Assembly (NCBI GenBank): GCA_965200115.1
Contig: OZ241336.1
Span: forward strand, 1,054,001-1,118,000
DNA from: JAPOUP01 sp026708635
GTDB lineage: Bacteria > Pseudomonadota > Alphaproteobacteria > Rhodobacterales > Rhodobacteraceae
Direction: 5' to 3'
DNA: 64,000 nt
Below are positions 35,545 through 44,771 of this stretch, piece after piece. The translations under genes and the position numbers were made by a program. Every line of letters begins with the position of its first letter. Position 1 is the first letter of the stretch. Under the pieces are notes generated by a model. That model was not told the origin of the DNA, searched no databases, and saw only the letters and a program-made list of their open reading frames with translations.

Positions 35545-37704
35545 CTATCGCGACGGGGGCCGGCGGTGCGGTAACGACTTGAACTGCAGGCGACGGGCGT
35601 GCAGCACGGGATCGGTATAACCGGACGGCTGGAGATTTCCCTTGAACACGAGATCGCAGGCCGCCTGAAAGGCGATGCCGTCATAATCCGGAGCCATCGG
35701 CGAATAGAGGGCATTGCCAGCGTTCTGCCGATCGACCACCTCCGCCATCCTGCGCAGGGCCGCCATAACCCGCGCCTCCGTTGCGACGCCGTGGCAGAGC
35801 CAGTTCGCCAGTAACTGACTCGATATCCTGCAGGTCGCCCGGTCCTCCATCAGACCCACGTCGTGGATGTCAGGCACCCTCGAGCAACCAATCCCTTGAT
35901 TGACCCAACGCACCACATATCCCAGAATGCCCTGGCAGTTGTTTTCGATCTCGGCGGTGATCTCGGCCTCCGTAAGCTTCCGTCCGCCAAGCAACGGAAT
36001 CGCGAGCATATCCTCCCAGGCCGCACGGCCGCCACTGGCGATAATCTCATTCTGACGATCGAAAACGTCTATCTTGTGATAGTGGGTCGCATGCAGCGTC
36101 GCCGCCGTTGGCGACGGCACCCAGGCGCAGGTCGCTCCGGCGGAGGGATGATCGATCTTCCGCTCCAGCATATCCGCCATCCGGTCGGGCATCGTCCACA
36201 TCCCCTTACCGACCTGCGCACGGCCCCGCAGCCCGCACGCCAGCCCGATATCCACGTTCAGATCTTCATAGGCCGCGAACCAGGTCGAGGTTTTCATCTC
36301 GCCCTTGGGTGCCATCGGACCCGCTTCCATGGCCGTATGGTACTCGTCTCCGGTCCGGTCAAGAAATCCGGTGTTGATGAAGGCGATCCTGTGCCTGGTG
36401 GCACGGATGCACTCCCTGAGATTGAGACTCGTTCGCAGCTCCTCATCCATAATTCCCAGTTTCACCGTATAGCGCGGCAGTCCAAGCGCGCGCTCCACAA
36501 ATGAGAACACCTCATCGGAGAAACTAACCTCGTCAGGTCCATGGAGCTTGGGTTTCACGATATAGATGGAGCCTTTCGCCGAATTTCCCGAGCCTTCGGG
36601 GGCTTTCAGGTCGTGCATGGCGATCATCGTGGTACAGATCGCGTCCATCAACCCCTCGAACACTTCGTTTCCATCCGGGTCAAGCACCGCGGGATTTGTC
36701 ATCAGCAATCCCACATTGCGTACGAGCATCATCGAACGGCCCTTAAGCCGCAGTTCACCGCCGTCCGGAGTGGAATAGACCGGATCCGCACGGAGCGTGC
36801 GCTCAAAACTCCTGCCCGCCTTGGTCACCTCCGCCGCCAGGTCACCCTTCATCAGCCCTAACCAGTTGGCGTATGCGAGTGTCTTGTCCTCACCGTCGAC
36901 GGCGGCGACACTATCCTCGCAGTCCATGATCACGCTCACGGCGGCCTCGACCCTGATATCCGAAATGCCCGCACGGTCCCGCGCACCGACCCCGCTGGCG
37001 GAATCAACAACTATCTCGATGTGCAGGCCGTTCACGCGCAGAAGGATGCAGGAAGCCATGTCAACGCTCCGAACACCGACGAACTGGCTGGGATCCGCGA
37101 GTTCCGGCATCAGAACCCCGTTCTTTACGGAAAGCGCCTCGATATCGGCCCAGCTACCCGTTGCCAATGGCGTTACGGCGTCAAGATGCGCCCGCGCCCA
37201 GGCGATTACCCTCGCGCCACGCGCCGGGTCATACTCACTACCGCATGGCGCGTCACCTAGCGCGTCCGTCCCATACAGCGCGTCATAAAGGGAACCCCAA
37301 CGCGCGTTGGCGGCATTGATCGCGTAGCGTGCGTTCGTGACAGGCACGACAAGCTGCGGTCCGGGAATTTCGGATAATTCAGGATCCACGTTGACTGTTT
37401 CAATCCTGAATTCCGGCCCTTCCGGAACCAGATAGCCTATCTCCTCGAGAAACCCGCGATAGGTTGCCCGGTCAAACCGCCGACCCCGGCAGGCCACGTG
37501 CCAGGCGGAGATCTTCTGCTGCAGCTCCGTGCGCCTGTCGAGAAGCGCGCGGTTTCCAGACCCGAAATCACGCACAAGCGCCGAAAACGCCCGCCAAAAG
37601 TCTCTTTGCGGAACGCCGGTCCCGGGCAACGCCCTTTTTTCGAGGAAGTCCGCCAGACAGGTTTCAACCCGCAAGCCACTTCTCTCGACCCTTTCCGGTG
37701 CCAT
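35545..37704 (-). CDS. glcB: Malate synthase G
   Basis: Condenses glyoxylate and acetyl-CoA to malate. Its 719 residues match the usual length. Recognisable stretches are [40 protein letters not shown] (catalytic Arg), [38 protein letters not shown] and [22 protein letters not shown] 37704 follows GGGAG by eight bases; a longer frame to 37797 has a hydrophobic, unlikely extension. No isocitrate lyase is adjacent, so it may serve glycolate or ethylmalonyl-CoA metabolism. Confidence 0.96.
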   Translation of the reverse strand: MAPERVERSGLRVETCLADFLEKRALPGTGVPQRDFWRAFSALVRDFGSGNRALLDRRTELQQKISAWHVACRGRRFDRATYRGFLEEIGYLVPEGPEFRIETVNVDPELSEIPGPQLVVPVTNARYAINAANARWGSLYDALYGTDALGDAPCGSEYDPARGARVIAWARAHLDAVTPLATGSWADIEALSVKNGVLMPELADPSQFVGVRSVDMASCILLRVNGLHIEIVVDSASGVGARDRAGISDIRVEAAVSVIMDCEDSVAAVDGEDKTLAYANWLGLMKGDLAAEVTKAGRSFERTLRADPVYSTPDGGELRLKGRSMMLVRNVGLLMTNPAVLDPDGNEVFEGLMDAICTTMIAMHDLKAPEGSGNSAKGSIYIVKPKLHGPDEVSFSDEVFSFVERALGLPRYTVKLGIMDEELRTSLNLRECIRATRHRIAFINTGFLDRTGDEYHTAMEAGPMAPKGEMKTSTWFAAYEDLNVDIGLACGLRGRAQVGKGMWTMPDRMADMLERKIDHPSAGATCAWVPSPTAATLHATHYHKIDVFDRQNEIIASGGRAAWEDMLAIPLLGGRKLTEAEITAEIENNCQGILGYVVRWVNQGIGCSRVPDIHDVGLMEDRATCRISSQLLANWLCHGVATEARVMAALRRMAEVVDRQNAGNALYSPMAPDYDGIAFQAACDLVFKGNLQPSGYTDPVLHARRLQFKSLPHRRPPSR

Positions 37705-38156
37705 AAACGGATCTCCCAGACGTTCTATACACCCCACCCGGGGCAATAGAAAAATCAGCCCGCGTTCACAACCGGGCACCCGCACAACAACGACCACGAC
37801 ATGACGTCAAATTCCACAGTCCCTTCAGCCCAGCGCCACGATGGCCGTCGAAACTATCGTCCGTCACGATTCCCTCGGTAAATTCCGGCACCTCCCGTGA
37901 CCTATGGAAGCGGTTTCGAACCCCGGGCCACGGCCTTTGATATGGGGGCTACCCGGAGTTCCGTGAGGCACCGGAGACCCCAATCGCCTATCCTAACCCC
38001 GTCATTCCCGGATCAGCGGATGGATAATCCCCGCGTCGGCGGGTCGTGATACCACGGAAACCGGAACGGTGGATAACGCGTGTTTCCGTAACGGCCATGG
38101 CAATCAGGGAGTGCCCGGCCAGGGCCCGACAGTTTCGAAAACAAGCCGTTCGGGCA
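37705..38156. other. Intergenic region upstream of malate synthase
   Basis: About 450 bp between the end of mutY and the malate synthase start, both on the minus strand. It must contain the malate synthase promoter. I see no gene, tRNA or clear inverted repeat. Confidence 0.5.
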
Positions 38157-39218
38157 TCACTTCGGCGAATCCATTATCCCCGCCGCGATGTCATACGCTT
38201 TCCTCATCACCGTCGGCAGGTCGGAACGCCGGAAGTCCTCGGGCTGAACGAAGCCGCCGACAGCCGGGCATATATCCTCCGGGAGCTCGGCGATGCGCAG
38301 GGAAAGGTGAAGATGAAAATGCGTGAATGCGTGGCGCACCTCAACTCCGGGATCACGCCAGTCGGCCTCGACCGGGGGCGCGGGTGTCGGCATTTCGGTC
38401 CAGTCGGAGCACGGCCAGCCGAGCGTACCGCCGAGAAGGCCGGATTCGGGACGACGCTCCAGAAGCCACGCCCTGTCCATCCGACGGGCGAGGTAGGCTA
38501 TGCCGCGCCGAACGGGCCTTGTCGCCTTGGGAATCCTCCGGGGAAGCTCGGCATGGAGTCCGGCCCGGCGCGCGGCGCACGCACTCATCCACGGGCACGC
38601 ACCGCAGGCGGGAGACCGCGGGGTGCAGACGGTGGCTCCAAGATCCATGACCGCCTGCGCGTAATCACCCGGCCTGCGCGCCGGCGTCAGGCGTTCGGCA
38701 AGTCGGGTCAGTTCCGGCCTGGCCTTCGGCAACGCGGTCCTGACGAGAAAAATCCGCGCCATGACGCGCTCGACGTTGCCGTCAACCACCGCCTCCCGAC
38801 GGTCGAACGCGATCGCGGCGATGGCTGAGGCGGTATAGGGACCGATCCCGGGCAGTTCCATAAGCTCCTCCCGCGTATCCGGGAACCGCCCGCCGTATCT
38901 CTCCGCAACCAAACGGGCGCACTTGAGCAGGTTCCGCGCGCGGGCATAGTAGCCAAGTCCCGCCCACTCGCCCATCACGTCCCCATCGGCCGCAGCGGCT
39001 AGATCGGAAACGGTTGGCCAGAGGTCGACAAAGCGCGGGAAATAGTTCCTGACCGCCGCAACCGTCGTCTGCTGAAGCATCACTTCCGAAAGCCAGACAT
39101 GATAAGGGTCGGGTCGAACGCCGGAACGCACGGCGTCTGGCGCCACTCGCCAGGGCATCGCGCGCGCGTGGACGTCATACCATGCCAGAAGGGTTTCGCT
39201 GAATTCGTTATCACGCAA
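38157..39218 (-). CDS. mutY: A/G-specific adenine glycosylase
   Basis: Removes adenine mispaired with 8-oxoguanine. In 353 residues it shows the catalytic Glu in WLSEVMLQQTTV, the helix-hairpin-helix LMELPGIGPYTASAIAAIAF with the catalytic Asp in AVVDGNVERV, the [4Fe-4S] ligands C-x6-C-x2-C-x5-C (CTPRSPACGACPWMSAC), and a C-terminal NUDIX-like domain. Divergent from the DUF721 gene. Confidence 0.96.
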   Translation of the reverse strand: MRDNEFSETLLAWYDVHARAMPWRVAPDAVRSGVRPDPYHVWLSEVMLQQTTVAAVRNYFPRFVDLWPTVSDLAAAADGDVMGEWAGLGYYARARNLLKCARLVAERYGGRFPDTREELMELPGIGPYTASAIAAIAFDRREAVVDGNVERVMARIFLVRTALPKARPELTRLAERLTPARRPGDYAQAVMDLGATVCTPRSPACGACPWMSACAARRAGLHAELPRRIPKATRPVRRGIAYLARRMDRAWLLERRPESGLLGGTLGWPCSDWTEMPTPAPPVEADWRDPGVEVRHAFTHFHLHLSLRIAELPEDICPAVGGFVQPEDFRRSDLPTVMRKAYDIAAGIMDSPK

Positions 39219-39293
39219 TGTTTATTCCCCATTTCCGGGCTTGCCTCTGGCGCGGCACCCGCCAGTCCCTAAAATGGCTCCGAAGGGGACAGA

Positions 39294-39821
39294 ATGCCAA
39301 CCGATATCCGCACACGCGACAATTCCGACCACCGGAAGCGCGGCTTCGAACGCGTGTCGAGCCTACTGCGCCGCGAGTTCAGGATCGCCGGCGAGAAACG
39401 CGGTTTCGCGGTGGTCCGGCTTCTCACTCACTGGGCGGAGATCGTCGGCGATGACATCGCGCGAATCGCGAGACCGGAAAAGGTATCGTACCCGAAAGCC
39501 AGGCTTGGCGCGACCCTGACGCTGCTGACGCCGGGGCCTCAGGCCCCGATACTCGCTATGAAACTTGAGTCGATAAGGGAGAGGGTGAACGCGGTCTACG
39601 GTTATTCCGCGATCGGCGACATCCTGATTTCCCAGACCACACCCGCTGACTTCGAACGATGCGCGCCGGCGGACGGACCGCATCGGAAACCGGATCCGGA
39701 ACCCGACACCCACGCCCTGAACCGCGCGCGCGAGGCGGTGGCTGACGTGTCGGACGATGGATTGCGCCGTGCGCTTGAGCTATTCGGTGAAAGCGTTCTC
39801 ACCAATCTCAGCAGGAAATGA
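39294..39821 (+). CDS. DUF721 (DciA-like) protein
   Basis: Protein of 175 residues with an N-terminal DUF721 domain: LLRREFRIAGEKRGFAVVRL, HWAEIVGDDIARIARPEKVS, and LTLLTPGPQAPILAMKLESI. DciA-type members load the replicative helicase, but this domain is also found in proteins without that role. It stands between mutY and the DsbA-like gene, an arrangement I remember from alphaproteobacteria. The C-terminal 60 residues are charged and poorly conserved. Confidence 0.85.
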   Translation: MPTDIRTRDNSDHRKRGFERVSSLLRREFRIAGEKRGFAVVRLLTHWAEIVGDDIARIARPEKVSYPKARLGATLTLLTPGPQAPILAMKLESIRERVNAVYGYSAIGDILISQTTPADFERCAPADGPHRKPDPEPDTHALNRAREAVADVSDDGLRRALELFGESVLTNLSRK

Positions 39822-39828
39822 GGCAACA

Positions 39829-40512
39829 ATGAAACGCTACGCCCTGCCTGTCGCCGGACTCCTCGTCCTTGTTCTGGGCGGAGCCCATTATTGGTGGCAT
39901 ACCGGAACATCCGACACGACGGTATCGTCATACGGCACGCTTCTTGCCGCCGAAGCGCAGGACGGGACCGCGATTGACAGATCCCTTGTCGAGGAGATGG
40001 CCCTGGGCAGTGAGGACGCTCCGCTGACGGTAATCGAGTACGCTTCTAGCACCTGTCCGCATTGCAGGACATTCCACGAGGAGACTTTCAAGGAATTCAA
40101 GGCTAACTATATCGATACGGGTAAGGTCCGATTCGTGTTCCGCGAGGTCTATTTCGACAGGTACGGTCTCTGGGCTGGATTAGTGGCGCGATGTGGGGGT
40201 TCGGAGCGGTTTTTCGGCATCATGGACATGATATTCGCCCGGCAGGCGGAATGGACCAGCGCCGGCTCGGATGTAGGCGTCGGGGAAAACCTCGCCAGGA
40301 TCGGCCGTGCGGCCGGGCTCACCGGCGAGGAGATAGAGGCGTGCATGCGGGATCGGGATCTCGCCCGCGCAATGGTGGCGGTCTACAAGGAAAATGCCGA
40401 GGAACACGGTATCCGGTCGACTCCCAGCTTCATCATTGACGGAGATTTGGTTACCGGCGCAATGTCCTACGAGGATTTCTCTGCGCTCCTCGACGCCAGG
40501 CTCGACGACTGA
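39829..40512 (+). CDS. DsbA-family thiol-disulfide oxidoreductase
   Basis: Periplasmic thioredoxin-fold protein of 227 residues. A membrane anchor or signal (YALPVAGLLVLVLGGAHYWW) is followed by the active site CPHC (76-79), FVFREVYFD, and the cis-Pro loop GIRSTPSFIIDG. ATG 39829 lies seven bases after the DUF721 stop; the longer frame to 39757 overlaps that gene. In many alphaproteobacteria smc comes next; here the convergent lpxK does. Confidence 0.93.
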   Translation: MKRYALPVAGLLVLVLGGAHYWWHTGTSDTTVSSYGTLLAAEAQDGTAIDRSLVEEMALGSEDAPLTVIEYASSTCPHCRTFHEETFKEFKANYIDTGKVRFVFREVYFDRYGLWAGLVARCGGSERFFGIMDMIFARQAEWTSAGSDVGVGENLARIGRAAGLTGEEIEACMRDRDLARAMVAVYKENAEEHGIRSTPSFIIDGDLVTGAMSYEDFSALLDARLDD

Positions 40513-40526
40513 ACGCGTCACCGGCT

Positions 40527-40546
40527 GACCCCGGTAACCCGGGGTC
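40527..40546. terminator. Hairpin between convergent dsbA-like and lpxK genes
   Basis: Perfect eight-base stem, GACCCCGG (40527-40534) with CCGGGGTC (40539-40546), and a TAAC loop, 15 bases after the DsbA-like stop. There is no T-tract, so it may be a factor-assisted or bidirectional terminator. Confidence 0.45.
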
Positions 40547-40617
40547 GAAACGCGGGTCGTTACGTTGCCCGCCTCTAAATGGGCACCATCGGTCCAGGTC
40601 TCGGGGATCGCCGATTT

Positions 40618-41658
40618 TCACCGGCCGGATAGGGAGCCTGTCGCCTTCGGCCGGGATCCAGCCAATCCATTCAGCCCCGCCCGCGCCAGAACCGCGTCGA
40701 TCGGACTCCAGTCTTCCAGTTCAAGTCGTACCGGAAGTGTCAGCACGTTCCGCCGAAAGGCGGGCGAAAGTCTCGCGGCGTCCTTTTCGGTGGTCACGAG
40801 TTGCGCGCCAAGCGCGGTCGCGTCGCTCAGGAGCCTTTTCAGCAGGCTTTCCCTCAACGGTTGATGATCGTCAAGCGCCTCAGCCCGCACCAGCTCGGCG
40901 CCAAGCCCGCGAAGCGTGGAGAAGAACTTCTGCGGACGCCCGATGCCGGCGAATGCCAGAACACGCTGGTCCGTCAGGTCGAGTCCGGTAAGCAAGGGCC
41001 GGAGCTCCCCGCGCGCGATCGGTACCGGAACGACATCACCCCAAGCACCCACAAATCGCCGATGCGCTTCCTCGTCTCCGATCGATAGAAGGGCATCCGC
41101 ACGGGAAAGTCCGGCGGACACCGGTTCCCTAAGCGGCCCGGCCGGAACCACCCTACCGTTGCCGAATGCGACGTCGGCGTCCACCACGACGATGCTGGCG
41201 GATTTCTCAATCGAGGGATTCTGCATTCCATCGTCGAGCAACACGGCCTGCGCTCCACCACGTTCCGCGGAACGAACCCCCAAGTGACGTTCGCGCGCGA
41301 CCCAGACGGTGCCAAGGGAAGCCAGCATGAGGGGTTCGTCACCGACCCTTTCCGCGTTATGTCGCGCGGGGTCCACACGCAGGGGGCCGGTCTCGCTTCC
41401 GCCGTATCCTCTGGATACCACATGCGCGTCCACTCCGGCGTCTCCCAACCGTTCAAGCAGAGCGATGACCGTCGGCGTCTTGCCCGTACCGCCAAGACTG
41501 ATATTGCCCACGCAGATCACCGGCACGTTGGCCCTGTAGCCCGGACGGCGAAGCCGCCTCGCCGTAATGCGGGCCGACAGCGAACCTATCGGCGACAGCA
41601 GACGCGCGCGCCAGCCGGAACTCTGTGGCGGGAGGTGCCAGAACCCGGGCGGGCGCAT
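40618..41658 (-). CDS. lpxK: Tetraacyldisaccharide 4'-kinase
   Basis: Phosphorylates the lipid A disaccharide precursor at the inner membrane. The N-terminus MRPPGFWHLPP, Walker A in NISLGGTGKTP (about 52-62), VVSRGYGG, VLLDDGMQNPS (DDGxQ signature) and LAFAGIGRPQKFF identify it. Length 346 is normal. The kdtA gene that I would expect between this gene and the DUF4170 gene is absent; only 114 bp separate them. Confidence 0.95.
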   Translation of the reverse strand: MRPPGFWHLPPQSSGWRARLLSPIGSLSARITARRLRRPGYRANVPVICVGNISLGGTGKTPTVIALLERLGDAGVDAHVVSRGYGGSETGPLRVDPARHNAERVGDEPLMLASLGTVWVARERHLGVRSAERGGAQAVLLDDGMQNPSIEKSASIVVVDADVAFGNGRVVPAGPLREPVSAGLSRADALLSIGDEEAHRRFVGAWGDVVPVPIARGELRPLLTGLDLTDQRVLAFAGIGRPQKFFSTLRGLGAELVRAEALDDHQPLRESLLKRLLSDATALGAQLVTTEKDAARLSPAFRRNVLTLPVRLELEDWSPIDAVLARAGLNGLAGSRPKATGSLSGR

Positions 41659-41772
41659 CAGCGGAGGTCTCCGCCAGCGGGAAGGGACCCTCTCGACCCC
41701 GTCGGCGAAACCGGTACGTGATACGCCGAATGAAGCGGGTTATCGGGAGGCGTGGGCATGGGGACCACGCCC

Positions 41773-42006
41773 TCAACGTTCGAGTTCTTCGGTCGGCGAC
41801 GATTCCGTTTCCACATCGATCGACCGGTGTAGAGGCGCTACGGAATATCGAACACGGGCGTCATCCACCGTCCGCCGCGCCATCCGCTTCCAGGCGTCGT
41901 AGGCGGATTGGTGGTCGGGGAATATACCGGCTGTTTCGATGTCATCGACATTCCCGGACGGGTTGGTCAGCTCTCCGCCAAAAACCAGATGCAGACGCTG
42001 CGCCAC
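41773..42006 (-). CDS. DUF4170 small protein
   Basis: Protein of 77 residues: AQRLHLVFGGELTNPSGNVD, AGIFPDHQSAYDAWK and ARRTVDDARVRY. This matches the alphaproteobacterial DUF4170 family, found near lipid A genes. The start is GTG 42006, with GGGGAG six bases before it; the ATG-started frame to 42441 adds an improbable N-terminus. Function unknown. The sequence upstream departs from the expected cysQ neighbour because the sugar operon intervenes. Confidence 0.85.
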   Translation of the reverse strand: MAQRLHLVFGGELTNPSGNVDDIETAGIFPDHQSAYDAWKRMARRTVDDARVRYSVAPLHRSIDVETESSPTEELER

Positions 42007-42474
42007 AAGACTCTCCCCTCGATTTACATTCACGTTAGGGCAAGGGGACGGCGGCGAAAAGAGGGTGTCGGTCATGACCACGGCGAAGCGGCTCGGAGCG
42101 ATGGGTGGCGACCGGTTCCGGTTTCCGTCATCAATCCAAATTCCCGAACCCGTAGCGCTCCGCGTGGACGAAACCCGGAATATCGCGCCGTCGGCATGAG
42201 CGTCCCGGCGAGTGAATTGCGACGGCCTTCCCCTTTCCACTGCGCGCGCTTCAAGGGTACGGACAATCGGTCGCCGATGACGGCAGCCGGCCAGACGCCG
42301 CCGGGCTCGACCGGCGCTACGGCAGTCCCGCGAATCGGCCATTGCCTCCGGCCAATCTGCGTCCATCCACACAACATTTGCCCAAGATAGCATGTAACCG
42401 AAACTGAACCTCAGGCCCCCGGCACCCTGGGCCCGGCCCAAGCGATGGCCCGCGAACTTCCGGCGTTGACATTA
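42007..42474. other. Intergenic region at the left edge of the sugar-operon block
   Basis: About 470 bp between the divergent DUF4170 and sugar-binding-protein genes. Open frames on both strands lack recognisable motifs. A TTGACA at 42466-42471 may be a -35 element for the sugar operon. No remnant of kdtA or of an insertion sequence could be recognised here. Confidence 0.45.
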
Positions 42475-42505
42475 CAACTTTCTTGATATCAGTTCAAGAA
42501 AGTTG
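42475..42505. promoter_or_regulatory. Long palindrome, probable operator of the sugar operon
   Basis: Perfect 12-base arms (CAACTTTCTTGA and its complement) around a seven-base spacer, ending 22 bases before the binding-protein ATG and between two TTGACAT copies (42466 and 42503). Placement across the promoter fits an operator, with the operon's own LacI regulator as first candidate. The odd spacing is unlike a standard 16-base LacI site, so another regulator or an RNA hairpin is possible. Confidence 0.55.
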
Positions 42506-42527
42506 ACATCTTATTGGGGAGGACCAG

Positions 42528-43808
42528 ATGATTGGAAACCGGATCTTCGGAACGATTGCCTGCGGGATGGCGCTCGCGGGCGCTGCGGGCCCTTCGGTGG
42601 CGCAGTCCGCTGACATCAGCGGTGAACTGGTGATCATGAATTGGCTGCCCGGCCCGGATGGGGCCACCTTCGACCGGATCGAGAGATCGTTCGAGGAGAA
42701 GTATCCTGACGTGACGGTGCGGGACATAGTACTTTCGGGCGCGGGCGACGCGCGCGGAGCCATCCGTGCCGCCCTTCTTGCCGGCGAGACCGCCGATCTG
42801 CTCGTGAACACATGGCCCGCGTTTCGCGCTGAGCTTGCCGAGGCGGGGCTGCTGCGCGAAATCGATTCGGCTTGGGAGGCGCATGGAATCGGCGACAACC
42901 TGAGCGATTCATGGAAGGCGCTCGGACAGACTGAAGGCGTCACCTACGGGGTGCAGTACACCTACGGCGACAGGAGCGGGGTCTGGTATCGTCCCGACAC
43001 CCTTGCCGCGGCGGGTCTTGACGGCCCTCCGGAAACCTTCGACGAGCTTGTCGCGTCCTTCGGGCCGCTTCTGGCGAATGGCGTGACCCCGTTTTCCATT
43101 GGCGCGAAGGTCTGGTCGCACGGAGAGATGTTCGAGACCTTGCTGCTTCGAACGGCCGGCGTGGACACCGCGGCCGCTCTCGCAGCCCATGAGATCGCCT
43201 GGACGGATCCCCGCGTGAGGAATGTGCTGGAGATCTGGCAGGGTATGATCGAGGCCGGATGCTGCGGGGATCCAGAGAACATGCTGGCGAATGACTGGGA
43301 CACCGCGTCCGATGCGGTCCTTGTGTCAGGCGAGGCGGCCTATGTTATCATGGGCATGTGGATCAACGGCCGTGCCCGCGACGAATTCGGCCTGGAGGAG
43401 GGCGTCGATTACGCGCTCTTCCAGTTTCCCGCCCTTGGCCAGGGCTTTGACAACACGTCAAGCGTTGACGCAAAGGAGGTTCTCGCACTGTCTTCCGGTG
43501 ACAACGCCGACGCCGCCAACGCGTTCCTCGCGCACCTCGCCAGCGCCGAGGCGGCGAATGCCGTGGCAGCGGGCGGCCTCGCCTCTCCGTCCAGTGCGGT
43601 CGATACCTCGATCTACGGCCCCGTCACGAACACCGCGACCGCCGCGGTCGCCCAGTCCGAGGTGCAGTTCGTGCTCGGCGACCTGCTCCCGGGCGATCTT
43701 GTCGACGAGTATCGCGTGCAGCTCCAGCGCTTTCTCGTGGACCCGTCCGACAGCAACATTGACGCGGTGCTCGCCGCCATCGAGGCAAAGGCTCGGCAAT
43801 TTGACTGA
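42528..43808 (+). CDS. CUT1-type carbohydrate ABC transporter substrate-binding protein
   Basis: Extracellular solute-binding protein family 1, 426 residues. Signal peptide about 1-27 ends SVAQS. The mature part shows GELVIMNWLPGPDGATFDRI, TADLLVNTWPAFRAELAEAG, GVQYTYGDRSGVWYRPDTLA and GEAAYVIMGMWINGRA. GGGGAGGA precedes the ATG. It should deliver an oligosaccharide or glycoside to the two permeases downstream; the glycosidase at the operon end suggests a glycoside. Confidence 0.94.
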   Translation: MIGNRIFGTIACGMALAGAAGPSVAQSADISGELVIMNWLPGPDGATFDRIERSFEEKYPDVTVRDIVLSGAGDARGAIRAALLAGETADLLVNTWPAFRAELAEAGLLREIDSAWEAHGIGDNLSDSWKALGQTEGVTYGVQYTYGDRSGVWYRPDTLAAAGLDGPPETFDELVASFGPLLANGVTPFSIGAKVWSHGEMFETLLLRTAGVDTAAALAAHEIAWTDPRVRNVLEIWQGMIEAGCCGDPENMLANDWDTASDAVLVSGEAAYVIMGMWINGRARDEFGLEEGVDYALFQFPALGQGFDNTSSVDAKEVLALSSGDNADAANAFLAHLASAEAANAVAAGGLASPSSAVDTSIYGPVTNTATAAVAQSEVQFVLGDLLPGDLVDEYRVQLQRFLVDPSDSNIDAVLAAIEAKARQFD

Positions 43809-43862
43809 CCTGGGCCCGCGGGCTCGTGAAAGATCATGGAATCCCGCGCTCATCGTCATCTA

Positions 43863-43898
43863 GGGCATCGCGGACGGCGGCCGCCGTCCGCGATGCCC
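43863..43898. promoter_or_regulatory. 36-bp perfect palindrome over the first permease start
   Basis: Two exact 18-base arms without spacer; the left arm starts GGGCATCGCGGACGGCGG. It lies 55 bases after the binding-protein stop. The ATG at 43893-43895 that best suits the permease is within the right arm, so in the mRNA the start codon would be buried in a very stable stem. There is no U-tract. Confidence 0.75.
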
Positions 43899-44771
43899 CG
43901 GCAGACACCCGAGGCGCTGGCCGCGCTGATCCTGGTATCCCCCGTCCTTATTCTCTTCTCCCTGACGGTGGCCTACCCGGTCATCGAGACGTTCCGGCTG
44001 AGCTTTTACGACATCCAGGGGCTGTCGCGGCCGAGATGGGTCGGTTGGGGCAACTTCACGGAGCTTTTCGGAGATCCCGACTTCAGGAACGCGTCCATCA
44101 CGACGGTGATCTGGACACTGTCCTCCACGGCGATTTCCGTCGGGATCGGGTTTCTGCTCGCGCTGCTGTGCTCTCAGGCACCGCGCGCGACCTACCCTTT
44201 TCGCGTCGCGTTCTTCGCGACATACGGGATTGCCGAAGCCGTGAGCGCCTACATCTGGCTGGGCGTCCTCAGGTCCGGCGACGCGGGGCTTCTAAACGCG
44301 ATTCTTGGCCTCGTCGGCCTTGAGCATCTTGCCAACCCCTGGCTCGGTGACACCGGCACGGCCATCTGGGGCGTCGTGGCGGCCTATTCCTGGACGCAGG
44401 TGGGCTTGCCGCTCATGCTCTGTTTCGCGTCAATGCAGTCCATTCCCAAGAGCCTGACCGAGGCGGCGTTCATTGACGGGGCGGGGCCGTTTTCGATCAT
44501 GAGGTTCATCGTCCTTCCGCTGTCAATGCCGGGCCTGCGGGTGTCGGTGTTCATCAACCTGCTGGCCTCGCTCCGCGCCTTTGACATGATATTCGTCCTG
44601 ACTTCCGGAGGTCCGATCCGCAGCACGGAGACGATCGGATACTTCATGTACAGGGAATCGGTCACCCAGTTCAAGCTCGGCTACGGAGCCGCATCGACGA
44701 TGATTCTTCTGGGAACGGTCGTTATCGTATCGCTTCCCGCCATCCTGAAACGCACGCGAGGGATAGGATGA
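43893..44771 (+). CDS. CUT1-type sugar ABC transporter permease (MalF/UgpA-like)
   Basis: Permease of 292 residues with six helices and the EAA loop TEAAFIDGAGPFSIMRFIVL. The N-terminus MPRQTPEALAALILVSPVLI puts a helix right after a short cytoplasmic tail, as usual, so I prefer ATG 43893. An in-frame ATG at 43836 would add 19 basic residues and would place initiation upstream of the palindrome. Neither start has a good ribosome site, suggesting coupling or structure-dependent translation. Confidence 0.9.
   Translation: MPRQTPEALAALILVSPVLILFSLTVAYPVIETFRLSFYDIQGLSRPRWVGWGNFTELFGDPDFRNASITTVIWTLSSTAISVGIGFLLALLCSQAPRATYPFRVAFFATYGIAEAVSAYIWLGVLRSGDAGLLNAILGLVGLEHLANPWLGDTGTAIWGVVAAYSWTQVGLPLMLCFASMQSIPKSLTEAAFIDGAGPFSIMRFIVLPLSMPGLRVSVFINLLASLRAFDMIFVLTSGGPIRSTETIGYFMYRESVTQFKLGYGAASTMILLGTVVIVSLPAILKRTRGIG

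Noticed and set aside
43863..43898. Rho-independent terminator at the 36-bp palindrome
   Set aside because: No T-rich stretch follows on either strand and the operon clearly continues.
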